64,000 nt of DNA from Vanessa cardui (lineage: Eukaryota; Arthropoda; Insecta; Lepidoptera; Nymphalidae), in NCBI RefSeq assembly GCF_905220365.1, contig NC_061146.1, positions 9,613,538-9,677,537 of the forward strand. Direction: 5' to 3'. Under the pieces are notes generated by a model. It saw only the letters and a program-made list of their open reading frames with translations. It ran no database searches and had not been told where the DNA came from. This document shows positions 1-11,600 of the stretch, piece by piece (the stretch's first letter is position 1; each line of letters begins with the position of its first letter). Made by a program: the position numbers and the translations under genes.

Positions 1-273
1 GTCGGTGACGTCACTTTACTGTATTTTAATCTGTGGTACATATAGTAGAAAAGCAAGGTTTACAACAAAGTGACTTCATCATAAGCCCGGCCAATCAGGA
101 GCGTTTTGTGTCACGTGACAAACGTTTGAAAAAATGCATTTTTATTTATTGATTTTTTGAATAAATGAAGTATTATTTTAAATTTTCGTTAGTAAATAAC
201 CATTTTTAAACTAGAAATATACACTGATTACAATAATTCACAGTTTATTTTTCGCATTGTCAAATAGCCTATT
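1..273 (+). mobile_element. CRE/E-box MITE, right part (window starts inside it)
   Basis: Matches the complete copy at 53168-53616 from its centre to its right TIR (GTCAAATAGCCTATT). Carries GTGACGTCAC (5-14), GGCCAATCAGGAGCG (about 90-104) and GTCACGTGAC (111-120). Confidence 0.7.
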
Positions 274-636
274 AAGTCGTATAATAATGTTATCAGAGCT
301 TCGGAGTTAAAATTCTATCGGTATATATGTACTTAGTAAATTATAAAAGAGGTATCGTGAGATATCGTGAGGTATTAAATAACAGTCATCATAAAATAAA
401 TAAACAGCTTTTAAAAGCAATTAAAGGACAAGAAACAAAATGTTTACTATCAAATATGAATGAATACATTAACGAGTAAATTATACGTATAAATAATGTT
501 ATATAATGTCGTATATACCAATGTTATTACTATGTATCTATATACATATGTTATAATGTTATATATACCATAAATAAAAGTTAAATTAATTAATAGTTTT
601 TAAAGACTTAGTCAGATTAAACACAGAGGCACTCAC

Positions 637-3326
637 TGTCAGGTCCGGGGAAGCTGTGAAGGTGTACGGGCACGGCGTCCTTGAAGGCGGCCGTCGCGCA
701 CGCGCCCAGCACGAGCGAGCACGTGCGCCAGAACGCCTTGTTCACTTGCTGAGGCTCCGCTATGTTGAACCTTTGCAACTGGCGCAGGGACGATCATTAA
801 AACTTTACATATCCAGGCAAATTACGAACAGTACCATTTATTTATTTATTTTTTTGGGAAACAAACAATTATAATTACACTTAATAGTAAAAAACAAATA
901 TAAGAAAAACATAAATCAATCAAGTTTCCACTTAAAATGAAAACAAACAAATGACATATTAAAAATAAAAACAAAAACAGAAAGCACAGAATGCAAGTGA
1001 AACTGCTATAATTTAACTATTGTAAACTAAATTTAAATTCGCTAAGTTTTGAGTTAAATATATCTAATTCTGAACAATGTTTTTTATAACTTTTACATGC
1101 ACGTAACAAGAACATATTCTTTGAATAGTCACACTTCACAAAGGGGTACAAAAAATAAAGTTTGGTTTCTCGAGTTAAGGCGAGGACATTTAAAAAGTAT
1201 ATTATTATTATTATTAATTAATTATTAACCACATTTACCATAATTAAAACCTTACTAATGTAGGCAAGTTTCCAAGAGATAGATTTTTTTTATGTTATAG
1301 GTTGGCGGACGAGCATATGGGCTGATGGTAAGTCACCATCACCCATAGACAATGACGCTGTAAGAAATATTAACTATTCCTTACATCGTTTTTTTATGTT
1401 ATAGGTTGGTGGACGAGCATATGTGTTGATGGTAAGTGGTGACTATCATCCATAGACAATGACGCTGTAAGAAATATTAACTATTCCTTACATCGTTTTT
1501 TTATGTTATAGGTTGGCGGACGAGCATATGGGCTGATGGTAAGTCACCATCACCCATAGACAATGACGCTGTAAATTTTAACTATTCCTCACATCGTCAA
1601 TGTGCCACCAACATTGGGAACTAAGATGCTATGTCCCTTGTGTTAGTTACACTGGCTCATTCACCCTTCAAACCGGAACACGACATTACTGAGTACTGTT
1701 ATTTGGCGGTAGAATAACTATATTCTTACTAGGTTAAACGGCTTCGTTACGTAACGCGTTACGGCGCAAGTCTGTTTTACACATATATAATTCACAATTT
1801 CAATATTAAATACTTCAACTTAGAGCGTGGGATTTTAAGTACATCCCAGCCATGGCGAAAGATACGATGCTTGTGTAACCTTAAACAGATTTGTCATACA
1901 TTTCATTTCTAGAACGCCGATCTCATAGCACAGCCTTCGGGGAGGTGGGAAATATCAACGCGTCATAGTCTAAGACCGCCAATCTGATCTCTTTCTCCAA
2001 ATATTAAGTTTAATCACAAAACATTTAATATTACATATTTTATATTAATATTACAAAATATGTAATATTAAATGTTTTGTGAGACATGCGCGTTGAAGTC
2101 AAAATCAAGACGAGTATTTCCCGTTTGGAATTAAATCTCTGGTAGCAGTCGGGAAGAAAGAAAACTTTAGAGAGTTCTGAAGAAAGAGAGAGTTCTGTGA
2201 CCATCCAGGATCCTCTGTGTATCCTACATTGGGAAAAAATCGCCCCAAGTACAATTTATTGTCTATACAGTCTAAAAACTAAAGAATTGACTCACTTCTA
2301 ATGTGCAGTTCTCTGTCAGAGGTCTGTGCATGTCCCAGTACACTGTTCCATCGAGTAATGCTAACGCACTGGACTCCATATGCCATTCTCCCAAATCTGA
2401 AACAAAGTCCGTCAAATTATTTCATTATTTTGCACTGCAGTTTCACATCTACCTCGGGCCCCTTCCTCTTATCCTTCTCTCCATTCAACAACAACTCTTT
2501 AAAGTCAAAATACACACAGACCCTGTAGTACCTGAGTGCCATTATATAGAGTTTACTCTGTATTTGTGAACAATCACATTCAAATAGACATAAAAAACTG
2601 ACTGAGTTTATTTGCTTGGTTCTTCTCAGATTAGGGTACTATTTATGACAATCATTAAGTGTGATGCTGCTCTATTGAATAAAGAATTTGTTATGATACT
2701 CACGTCTTGCACAGTCGTAGGGTGTTGATATATCTTTATTCATAATTAATGTGCAGTCATTAGGAACTCCTTTGTAGTTAACTTCGATTTTCTCTATTCT
2801 CCCGATGCTCTCATGCTGTCGCTTTTTCTCCAAGTCGAAGAGATGATGACGACGATCGATCGCCTCCTTTGTGCTTAAACATCCTAAAAATCGAGATACA
2901 TATGAACAAATTACATTTTTCATTTTTGAACTTAAGAAAAATATTTAGCAATGACCATTCAACAGGATATGTAATATAATCATTACTGTATTTAAATTCG
3001 AATTCAATTTTATTTATTATTACTTAATAATTAATTTATTTTGCAGTTGTTCGAAGGGTACAACCTCAGATGATCTTGGCTTTATTTATCACGAAACGCA
3101 GTGAAAAATTATACATCAAAGTTTAATGAATACAGTATAGTAGGTACAGTACATAAAGCAATGTATTACATACAATTGAGGCAGACTTACTTCAACTTTG
3201 TTTATAGATGAACCTAAAATACCAATAATACAAAGATATATTTATTCACTTACTGATAGCCGGCAAGCCTTTTGAATTGTGACTTAGTAAAAGTGTTTTT
3301 GATAAAGATAACGCGCGTTGCTTCAT
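637..3326 (-). CDS. mRpL39: mitochondrial ribosomal protein L39, 5' four coding exons (gene continues past left edge)
   Basis: Large-subunit mitoribosomal protein; the family has a TGS-like domain related to threonyl-tRNA synthetase. Coding exons on the minus strand: 3326-3254 (ATG, 24 codons plus 1 base), 2883-2704, 2396-2296 and 778-637, with AG/GT junctions and matching phases (1, 1, 0, 1). Exon 1 is basic and Leu/Ser-rich (MKQRALSLSKTLLLSHNSKG), as expected of a mitochondrial presequence. Exon 2 contains RIEKIEVNYKG followed by MNKDISTPYDCAR, matching the human motifs EKIEVKHVG and MNKNISTPYSCA. Exon 3 reads LGEWHMESSALALLDG and then RPLTENCTLE; exon 4 has QQVNKAFWRTCSLVLGAC and AAFKD, again as in MRPL39. 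About 165 residues are encoded here, roughly half the family length, and the last donor (GTGAGT at 636) leads out of the window. Intron 3 (779-2295) carries a triplicated repeat. The remaining introns and 3'UTR side hold no other gene I can see. Confidence 0.92.
1284..1725 (-). repeat. A-tailed lepidopteran interspersed repeat with its tail segment present three times in tandem
   Basis: The unit with TATGTTATAGGTTGG recurs at 1291, 1395 and 1502 (periods 104 and 107 bp); only the third copy continues into the rest of the element (to CCGGAACACGACA, TTTGGCGGTAGAATAAC). Lies in mRpL39 intron 3. Read on the minus strand the element starts GTAGGGCTTTGTGCAAG and ends in an A-rich tail, as retroposons do; this copy is 5' truncated. 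Confidence 0.75.
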
Positions 3327-3418
3327 CTTGTTTTTTTTTAATACCTTAATTATTAAATTACTTCAACAATATTTAAAAAACAAATAATTTAAGGTTATGC
3401 GGAAGACATATTTCACAA

Positions 3419-3441
3419 ATGTCATTTGAAAATGACGTTTA
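3419..3441. promoter_or_regulatory. TGACA-type motif pair upstream of mRpL39
   Basis: An inverted repeat, GTCATTT-GA-AAATGAC (3421-3436), about 95 bp upstream of the mRpL39 ATG; a further TTGACTG follows at 3452. Similar motifs sit at comparable distances before Bud32, ORC5 and the 31684 ORF, suggesting a shared promoter element. Function is inferred only. Confidence 0.35.
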
Positions 3442-4150
3442 ACTCAAAGTGTTGACTGTTGTTTTACTATATACTAGGTATTATTAAAATATATTAATTA
3501 ATTATGTATTTATTTTATTATATTACGAATAATTATCACGTGGAAAAATTGCGTAAACATTTCCCCGTTAAATCAAAAAAAGATATGAATATCACATAAT
3601 AAATATTCAGATTATTATTTCGTTTATCAATGCAATTTTAGTAATATTTTTAATTGAAATTACGTTACCCTGTTTTGTTTGCTTGCAGTCAATTGCTAGA
3701 TATACCATTATTATTAGAAATATATCTTTACTTACTTGAATAATAGAATATCTAAGTAAATTACATGGTTACAGTTATTACAGAAATAAAATACGAATCA
3801 GTAGTATATTTGTATATCTTAATCTTTCAGCCAATTAATATTTTACATGGACAGTGGAGAAGTGTCTCTATCCTTCACATCCAATCAGTTATTTTATAAT
3901 TTAATAACAAAAATTATTTTTGTTTTTCAACAGGTAGATTAGAAAGTAGGTAAAGAAGTAGATTTTTTACTGAATATTAAGATAAATATTTTACCTTTTA
4001 TGCAATCAATTTCTTATGAAGCTATACAATACATATAGAATATTATATTATTATATTATGATATTATATTATGATATTATATTTAAGATTATGAGTATAG
4101 TATGGGATTTAGGAATATATTCAAATAAAACAAAGAAAGTTTAAACATTA

Positions 4151-4156
4151 TTTATT
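4151..4156 (-). terminator. poly(A) signal of Bud32
   Basis: Plus-strand TTTATT (minus AATAAA, overlapping a second AATAAA-like copy) begins about 23 bp after the Bud32 stop codon, implying a very short 3'UTR. Confidence 0.5.
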
Positions 4157-4178
4157 TAGGTACAAAGTTTACAAAATA

Positions 4179-4901
4179 TTAACCAACCATAGTTCTCTTT
4201 CTACCTCTAGCCCTAACATCCTCATACTTAGCTATAATTTCTTTAATGTTATTCTTACTGAAACTCTTATATGCATCAAATATTTTATTGAATAAATCTG
4301 GATAATCATTATGAGTACTAATAAGAGCTCGTTCCAGCACATATAAATCAACCCCTTTATCTTCAGTACTTGAATCGATAAATGACAATCCAAAGTCTAT
4401 CATAACTATTTCAACATTGTCATGATGTAGCCATTTTGAGTCATCAACTACATTACTGAGAGTTTTTTCTACGAGTAACATGTTAGAAGTAGTCAAATCC
4501 CCATGTATAATATTATTGTCGTGCAATTTTCTGACCGTCTGACCGATTTTACAAGCATATACATCTAAGCTGTTTGGTGTAACATCTTTGCTAATATTTA
4601 ATTTAGAAAAATTTATTATAAAATCTTTAACAGTTATACTGTTTTGGAAATGTTCCATATATATGCGTCTACGTTCGAAATCCACGAGATATAACGTTGG
4701 TGTCCTTATTCCTGCCGTTTTACATCGTACAATCGATCTTGCTTCATTTTTTATCCTCTCTTTGGTTATAGTGAGGTCTAGGTCTGGGTGTCGATAGTTC
4801 TTCTTGAATCTCTCCTTAATAAGCGTAGGCTTTCCCAGATAGTTACAGATATACAACTTCGCTTCGGCTCCTTGTTTCAATATTTTATAGTCTTCCTTCA
4901 T
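4179..4901 (-). CDS. Bud32: KEOPS complex atypical kinase Bud32/PRPK (TP53-regulating kinase homologue)
   Basis: Small Rio-like atypical kinase/ATPase of the KEOPS (EKC) complex, which makes the t6A modification at A37 of ANN-decoding tRNAs. Intronless, 240 aa (human TP53RK about 253, yeast Bud32 261). Visible motifs: nucleotide-binding GAEAKLY (11-17), the conserved IKERFKKNYRHPDLD stretch (28-42) with the ATP-binding Lys near 29, Glu in ERIKNEAR (about 53), catalytic loop HGDLTTSN (133-140), metal-binding DFG (169-171), KGVDLYVLERAL (182-193), and the C-terminal tail RARGRKRTMVG, the diagnostic Bud32 ending. The start is a true ATG at 4901. A minus-strand AATAAA lies at 4156-4151, only about 23 bp after the stop, so the 3'UTR is probably very short. 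The coactosin first exon is divergent, with about 755 bp between the two ATGs; a TGACA-type motif cluster at 5081-5105 lies between them. Confidence 0.95.
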   Translation of the reverse strand: MKEDYKILKQGAEAKLYICNYLGKPTLIKERFKKNYRHPDLDLTITKERIKNEARSIVRCKTAGIRTPTLYLVDFERRRIYMEHFQNSITVKDFIINFSKLNISKDVTPNSLDVYACKIGQTVRKLHDNNIIHGDLTTSNMLLVEKTLSNVVDDSKWLHHDNVEIVMIDFGLSFIDSSTEDKGVDLYVLERALISTHNDYPDLFNKIFDAYKSFSKNNIKEIIAKYEDVRARGRKRTMVG

Positions 4902-5080
4902 ATTTGATATTTTATAACCTAAAAAGTTTTACAACTGTATGTACTGTATGAAACTTTGAATATTATTTTACATACGTAAGTACTAAAAAACTATTTATTG
5001 TAAGATGTTGATTATTTAAATATATTTACTAATAAACAATATTAGAAACAAGCAACAACGTAGCCTTGTTTATTTATATT

Positions 5081-5105
5081 TTGACAACAATTTGACAATT
5101 GACAG
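5081..5105. promoter_or_regulatory. triple TTGACA cluster between Bud32 and coactosin
   Basis: Three TTGACA copies within 25 bp (starting at 5081, 5092 and 5099), about 180 bp upstream of the Bud32 ATG in the 755-bp divergent interval. Placed where the Bud32 promoter should be. Regulatory role is inferred from the recurrence of the motif at other starts in this window. Confidence 0.35.
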
Positions 5106-5656
5106 AAGAACTCAATATTTTTAAAGACAGGTAATAAATATTCTCTTTAATGAAAATATTTTATTGGAATTTTCTACAAAAACTTTATTTAAAAGAAAGT
5201 TTACATTGTTCGTTGATAATGGCTAAGATACGACTTACAGTGGTTGAAGTAAGTAAGGTATTAGTGTTGACTTATGCCTAAAAAGGAACGTTCATACGAG
5301 GACAATAAAATCGCCTTATACGAACCGTACTTTACATTCACTCCCATTTGCCCTACCTATACCAACTTTCTATACATAGTATGAGTTTATGAGTATTTCA
5401 CTTGCTGGAGAGCAGGGGAGGCTGTGTGGGCGTCTGAATTTGTTGCACCCGTGCCGGCAGTCGGCACGACGTACAATCCGAACGATTAATTCCACTAAAT
5501 TGTTTAATGGAAACAGTGATTTACCGGAACTCTTAATCATTTAGTGACTACATTTGATTACGATAAACGATTAAGAACCGAAATATTTGGGTGTATTAAA
5601 AAATAAAACCTCTTTGAGTGTATACTTTTTGGTGTGTTTAATTTTTTTAAGTGAAA

Positions 5657-8600
5657 ATGTCTGTGGAAGGTATGGAATACGACAATATTGTGCAGAATGG
5701 GCCGAAAAAAGTAAGTCCTTTTTTTAAATTTTTTATTTTTAATTTATATTTTTTTATTTGTAGTCTACTCACTACTGTATTGGTTCTTAGTCATGGCATG
5801 CCGTGTCGCGCCGTATTGATAGCGAGGGGGTGAAGTGGCGTACTATAGAAATGTCTGGGTGCATTTGAGTAGGTATAGGAATGCAGGCACGCCTTTAGTT
5901 AGCTAATGTGATTTCCGTCTGATGTGTCTGGAAGATGAGTAATACTTATTTTCGTAACTTACTGTCCTCATAAGTTAAAATTATTAAATAAGTCATATTC
6001 CAATTAGAATCTGTTTTGATTTGATTTTATTAACTTATGTGCACAAATACAACTTCGTAAACAATTTTTAGGTTTTGAAAATAAAAAAATAGTAGAAAAT
6101 TTACAATTAAGTTTACTAACAATTTTAACATACTTATTTATTTTTATATGAATGACAAAATATAATTCGTAACTTCAGATTTGTAAAAATATGTACTATG
6201 CTGGTATAATTTTTTTCCAATCACTTTTAAGTACATCGTATTGTTTTTTATTAATCTATTTAAAATGGATAGTTAGAAGATTATACGCTGTTGTATGATT
6301 TTCAATCAGACAGAAAGGTATACTCCGCTAAAAAATGAAAACATAATGCAAACATACAAAAAATAATATTATTATTAAATAATTAATGAAAGGCTAGTTA
6401 CGTGCTAAAGCTATTTTTTACTCAGTAATCCTATTCCTGCGTATCCAGTGCGATAAACATTTTACGCTGAATATACGTTTTCATTGCCTACTTAAGTTAA
6501 TTAAAAAAAAAGCGGTGTATGTTTGGGTGCGATAATCAGAAAAAAATACAACTGACCTTTATGAATATTTCACTAGAGTATTCGATTCGATCTTTGTACA
6601 ATGTAATTATATTTATGTAATATTGTTATTAAATAATATTTATTATTCGTTAATTAGACGGGTGAATTTGAAAAAATATATTAAATGTACTCCATAGCCA
6701 ATGTCTGAATTAAGGCTTATCAACAAAACTTACCTCTGTATTTATAAAAAGTATGATAATATTTTTAAGTATTAAAAATATTACGTATCTTTTTTTAATG
6801 AGTAATTAAGGTGAAAGCGATGTAACAAATATGAAATTATTCAAATTAGTATTTTTTTCCCACCAAAACAAGCATGGGAGCTATGAAATTATAACAGTTA
6901 TTTCTTTGAGCATTTTATTAGCGAAACGGTATAAGAACAATGGCGAGACCGAGATCAACAAATATGTCCGTTAGTTACGGATATTTTCACCAATATAAAC
7001 GTAAGCATAAAGTTTAAATTGTACAAGTCATGCATTAAGCGAAACAGTTCCTAACGGATAACAAATTAAAAAAAAAGAAGTCCAGATTAATAGACCTATA
7101 TTTATTTTTAAAAGTTGTGCCGTATTCATAGTTTGAGTTCGGTTGGTTTTTTTTTTTTTATATAACATGATCGTAACTCATCGAGCATAAAATGTTTTTA
7201 ATTTACTTTCAATGTTGCATACTATATTATAATTGCGGTAATACTCATTTGAGACTTAATAATGGGATAGAAGACAAAAGACAGACAAGGCACCTAAGCG
7301 TGGGACAGCTAATACGAAATATATACATACAATAACTTTTTAACTATATATTAAGAATAGAATCATTATGCTAATCGGATGTCTGTTCGCCGACCCATGA
7401 CTATTATATGTGAAGTCATTAATGCTTTTCTATAGTTTTATTTTTTATTTATTTACAAAAGAAATTGTTTATAATTTCTGGCTATTATTGTGTTAAGATA
7501 AGTCAATTAAATAACTTATTTTTACCTAAAATGGAAACCTAATTAATGTCGTACCTAATTGGATCACGTAGCCAAAATCATAATTGCATTATTGAGTCAT
7601 GTTTTATCCTCTCAAATATTGTTCGTACCTTTAAAAAAAAATACAATTCAAGAGTTTGGACTGAATTTGTTATTTAAACAACGAATACGGTCGCCACAAA
7701 ATCGTAATTATTTTAAAAATGTATTTAATATATTTTTTTATTAAACGTTAATCAAAATAATCGTTTAAAAGAGGTTTGTAGGATCATAAAGCGCTTTTAA
7801 ATCTTCATGTTGATAAGCCTTGTTTATTACGAATTACAGAAATAACGTCAATCTTACGAAATCTTATAATAAGTTTAAAATTTATATTTAAAAAAACGGC
7901 ATCTTTGCTCCGCACTTATCAAATACTTATAAAAAAAAGATTAAACGTAATAAACCTCCTTTGAATAAAGCTATTTTCCTTATTCATGGTTTGTATAACA
8001 ATTTAAAATTCGAACAGCGATTCTCATGTAGATATACAAGTTTATAAGCCGAATGGCGGGCCGTTGACCCGCACCTACGTACGCTTATATAGCTTGATTG
8101 ATCTTCAATACATATTTAGTTTAAAGCGCGTTAATGCATCACATGTTAACTAATAGATAAGGAGCAACATACAGCTTCCCATTAAGAGAGAAAGAGATGG
8201 CTATATTTTAAGCTTTTCGGCTATGTATTTGTGCGTATTTTCGTAACAATGACAAATAAATTTTAAACATAGCATTGTTTTGTCATCTTAATTTGACTTT
8301 TGACTTTATTCGATTACAGTTAAACGTGCTATCTTATTTATTAATATTAAAAATATTATAAAATAATTATGTCGAATGAAAGTCGATTAGTTTTTTTTAT
8401 TTTATATTTTCAGGCACTGACACAAATCTCAAATCCTCTCAGGATATTTTATTAATTAATTATATTAATATTTGTGCGCCTCGAGGCTAATAAACACCTC
8501 AGTTTTATAAGCTGTAGGATTATGGAAGTCCTACATTCTTATCATAATAAGATATTAATGTTAATAAGTCATAAGGTAATGCTTATACATATGACTGTGT

Positions 8601-11600
8601 TTCGTCTATGTTACACAGTTAATTAATAATCATTGTTGGTAGGGCTTTATGCAAATCTGACTGGGTACAAACATTCATTCATTCATACCACCAAACAGTA
8701 ATACTTAGTACCGATTATGATCCAGTGTTTATGAGTGAGCCAGTGTAACTTATGGTCTTAAAGTTCGTGGGACAACGATCTAACTATTGATTTAAATTCT
8801 CCAGTCTATGGATAGTGATGACTCTACCATCATTTACCATCGATATCATATAAAAAAAAGTAAATTGCATTAATATACATTAATATAATTCGACATGTCG
8901 TTATAATAAAATGGCGCTTGGTCTAGCTTTCGTGTTGGCTTAACAGGGATAGCGTATTGTATATAACTACTATAGCGGTAATGTCCGAAGTGAGTATACG
9001 GCCTTAGATACACTTTACAATTATACGAACATATTTATGGTCTAAAATTTTATGGGTCGGTGCTTAAGCAACTAAGTACCCATTCAGATATTTAATGGAG
9101 TCGTGTTAACTAGAAATTTCTTAGTAATTACATTGTGACATAACTAGATATGAGCTGAGGTGGTCCAGTGGTGGCGTGCATCTTAACTGATGATTTCGGG
9201 TTCAAGGCCAGGCAAGCACCACTATATAAAAGTGCTTAATTTGTGTTTATAATAAATCTCTAGTTCAGCGGTGAAGGATAACATCGTGAGGAAACCTGCA
9301 TGTGTCTAATTTCATCGAAATTCTGACACATGTGTATTCCACCAAACCGCATTGGAACAGCGTGGTGGAATATGTTCCAAACCTCCTCAAAGAGGACGCC
9401 TTAGCCCAGCAGTTGGAAATTTGCAGGCTATTGTTGTTATTGTTATGTATTACGATACCCTTTTAAGTAGACCCTTATTAAATCTGTGAGAAGCCGGGGC
9501 TTGTAACTAGTTCCAAGATAACAATGTACTTCTAATTTGCCAATAGGTATCGTGTTTATCAAATATTTGTATTGGTACGAAGTTATTGTTACGATCTTAT
9601 CAAGATCTCATTTAAGTGCATAAATGTAAGTAATATTTTATGGAGTGTTAGTTTCATGAATGATTATATTTATCAACATTTATCATAAGGTTGATAATTC
9701 ATTGTGATTAAATCAATTTATTAATAAAACAAAAAAATAATAAAATTAAATATCAATTAAAAATATTTACTGTATAAATCTCCCCCGTGTGAAATGGTGG
9801 CAAGAATGTTACCAGAATTTCCCCGTTGAATCGCAATTCCGATCCTCTGGGTAAAAAACGATCCAGCCCTCCTGTCACCAGTGCAGGAAATAAAGCAAGG
9901 TGTATGAGTTTTGTTTTATATAATTTTAATGGATCTATTATGACGTGTAACGTATAACTTTATTGAATTCGAATATACTAATTATGGTTTCTTAAAGTTA
10001 AATATAAATTATATTAGGTAAGCATATAATTAGCGATGTATATAGCTTCATAAGTATTATCGAAACGATCATAATATATATGTATACAAATTTCACACAT
10101 CTTTAGTTAAATTACCCTTGAGTGAGATATTAATATTAGAAAATGTAAATATTATTTATTCAAGTACGCTTATAAACGTTTTAATCGTCGTGTAACACTG
10201 CTGAATTAAATAAAATAAAAAATTACTTTTATCCACCATTTTAATCATAGACTATGTCACATTACAACAAAACCATGTCTCATTTCAATGTATCTCTAAA
10301 ATGATATTGTAATACTTTAATATTAATAGGTCAAATACCGTATTCCATGAAGGATGTACAGTATTATACCTTTGCGTCTGATGTTTTCTCTCTCTGTCGT
10401 ATTTATAAAACAAAAATTCGCTTTAAAACTTCACCTTAACATTTCGGCTATATTTCACCAAGTTTATTGATTATCATAAAACGATAAGGCTGAAGCATTG
10501 ACTTCGATGCCGACTAACGACATCCTTATCAATAATTTCACCCATTAACCTTGACTTAGCGAATATGTAAATATAACTTCAAAATTATGTAAAACATATT
10601 CAATAAAAAAAAAGAGACTACTTATATAAAACATTGAATTATTGATATGAAATATCGACTTCCTTCGGCTAGAATAAATAAAACTTAACTAATTACGTTA
10701 CTACATGAAATTATTATTCGGAGCAAAGTTAAAAAATACAAGAAAGTGACGTCACCGACCACATTGCAGCGCCATATTGTCCAAGTAGCGTTTTCGCGCG
10801 CTATTTAAATATGGAATTTTTATATGATATATTTCGGCAAATATGTACTAGAAATAAAAAACATTACTTTTAGTTACTGGGTTCCTTAACTTCTACTTAA
10901 TAATATAAAATGGATTTTAAAAACCAGTCAAATAGCCTATTCATACACACATCATTAAATAGACTTAAAACAATCACCGTTATCAGCAAATCATCTTAAT
11001 TACGTTTGCATTATTCGTTCATTCATGGCAACCAATCAAATTCCATTTTCTAGTTTTGTTCGGCGGAACATTACTTGACAATATGTAGTGTTATTAAAAC
11101 TAAGTCTTCTTTATTTAAATAATTCAACATATTTTCATTGACGATTGATAAAAAGCATATATATATCAGCATTGGAAAACCGGAACCGTTCACAAATGGT
11201 ATCGTATTCCCCGTTTACCCACAATTGTGTTTAATCCATTCAGAGCTGATTACTTGCAATCCTTACTAACAATCTAAACTTACGAGTAATACTAGTAGCC
11301 GCCAGTATATATAAATATTAGTTGACGCCCGCGGCTTCGCTCCTTTTAGGCTGTTAGTCGCTGAGATGGCCCGGTGGTTAGAACGCGTGCAACTTAACCG
11401 ATGTATACGGCTTCAAACCCAGGCAAGCACCGCTATATATATGTGCTTAATTTGTGTTTATAATTCATCTCATGCTCGGCGGTGAAGGAAAACATCGTGA
11501 GGAAACCTGTATGTGTCTAATTTCATCGAAATTCCGCCACATGTGCATTCCAACCCGCATTGGAACAGCATGGTGGAATATGCTCCAAACCCTCTCCTTA

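Noticed and set aside
2301..2569. plus-strand ORFs of 75 and 88 codons
   Set aside because: They overlap mRpL39 exon 3 on the opposite strand and are shadows of it.
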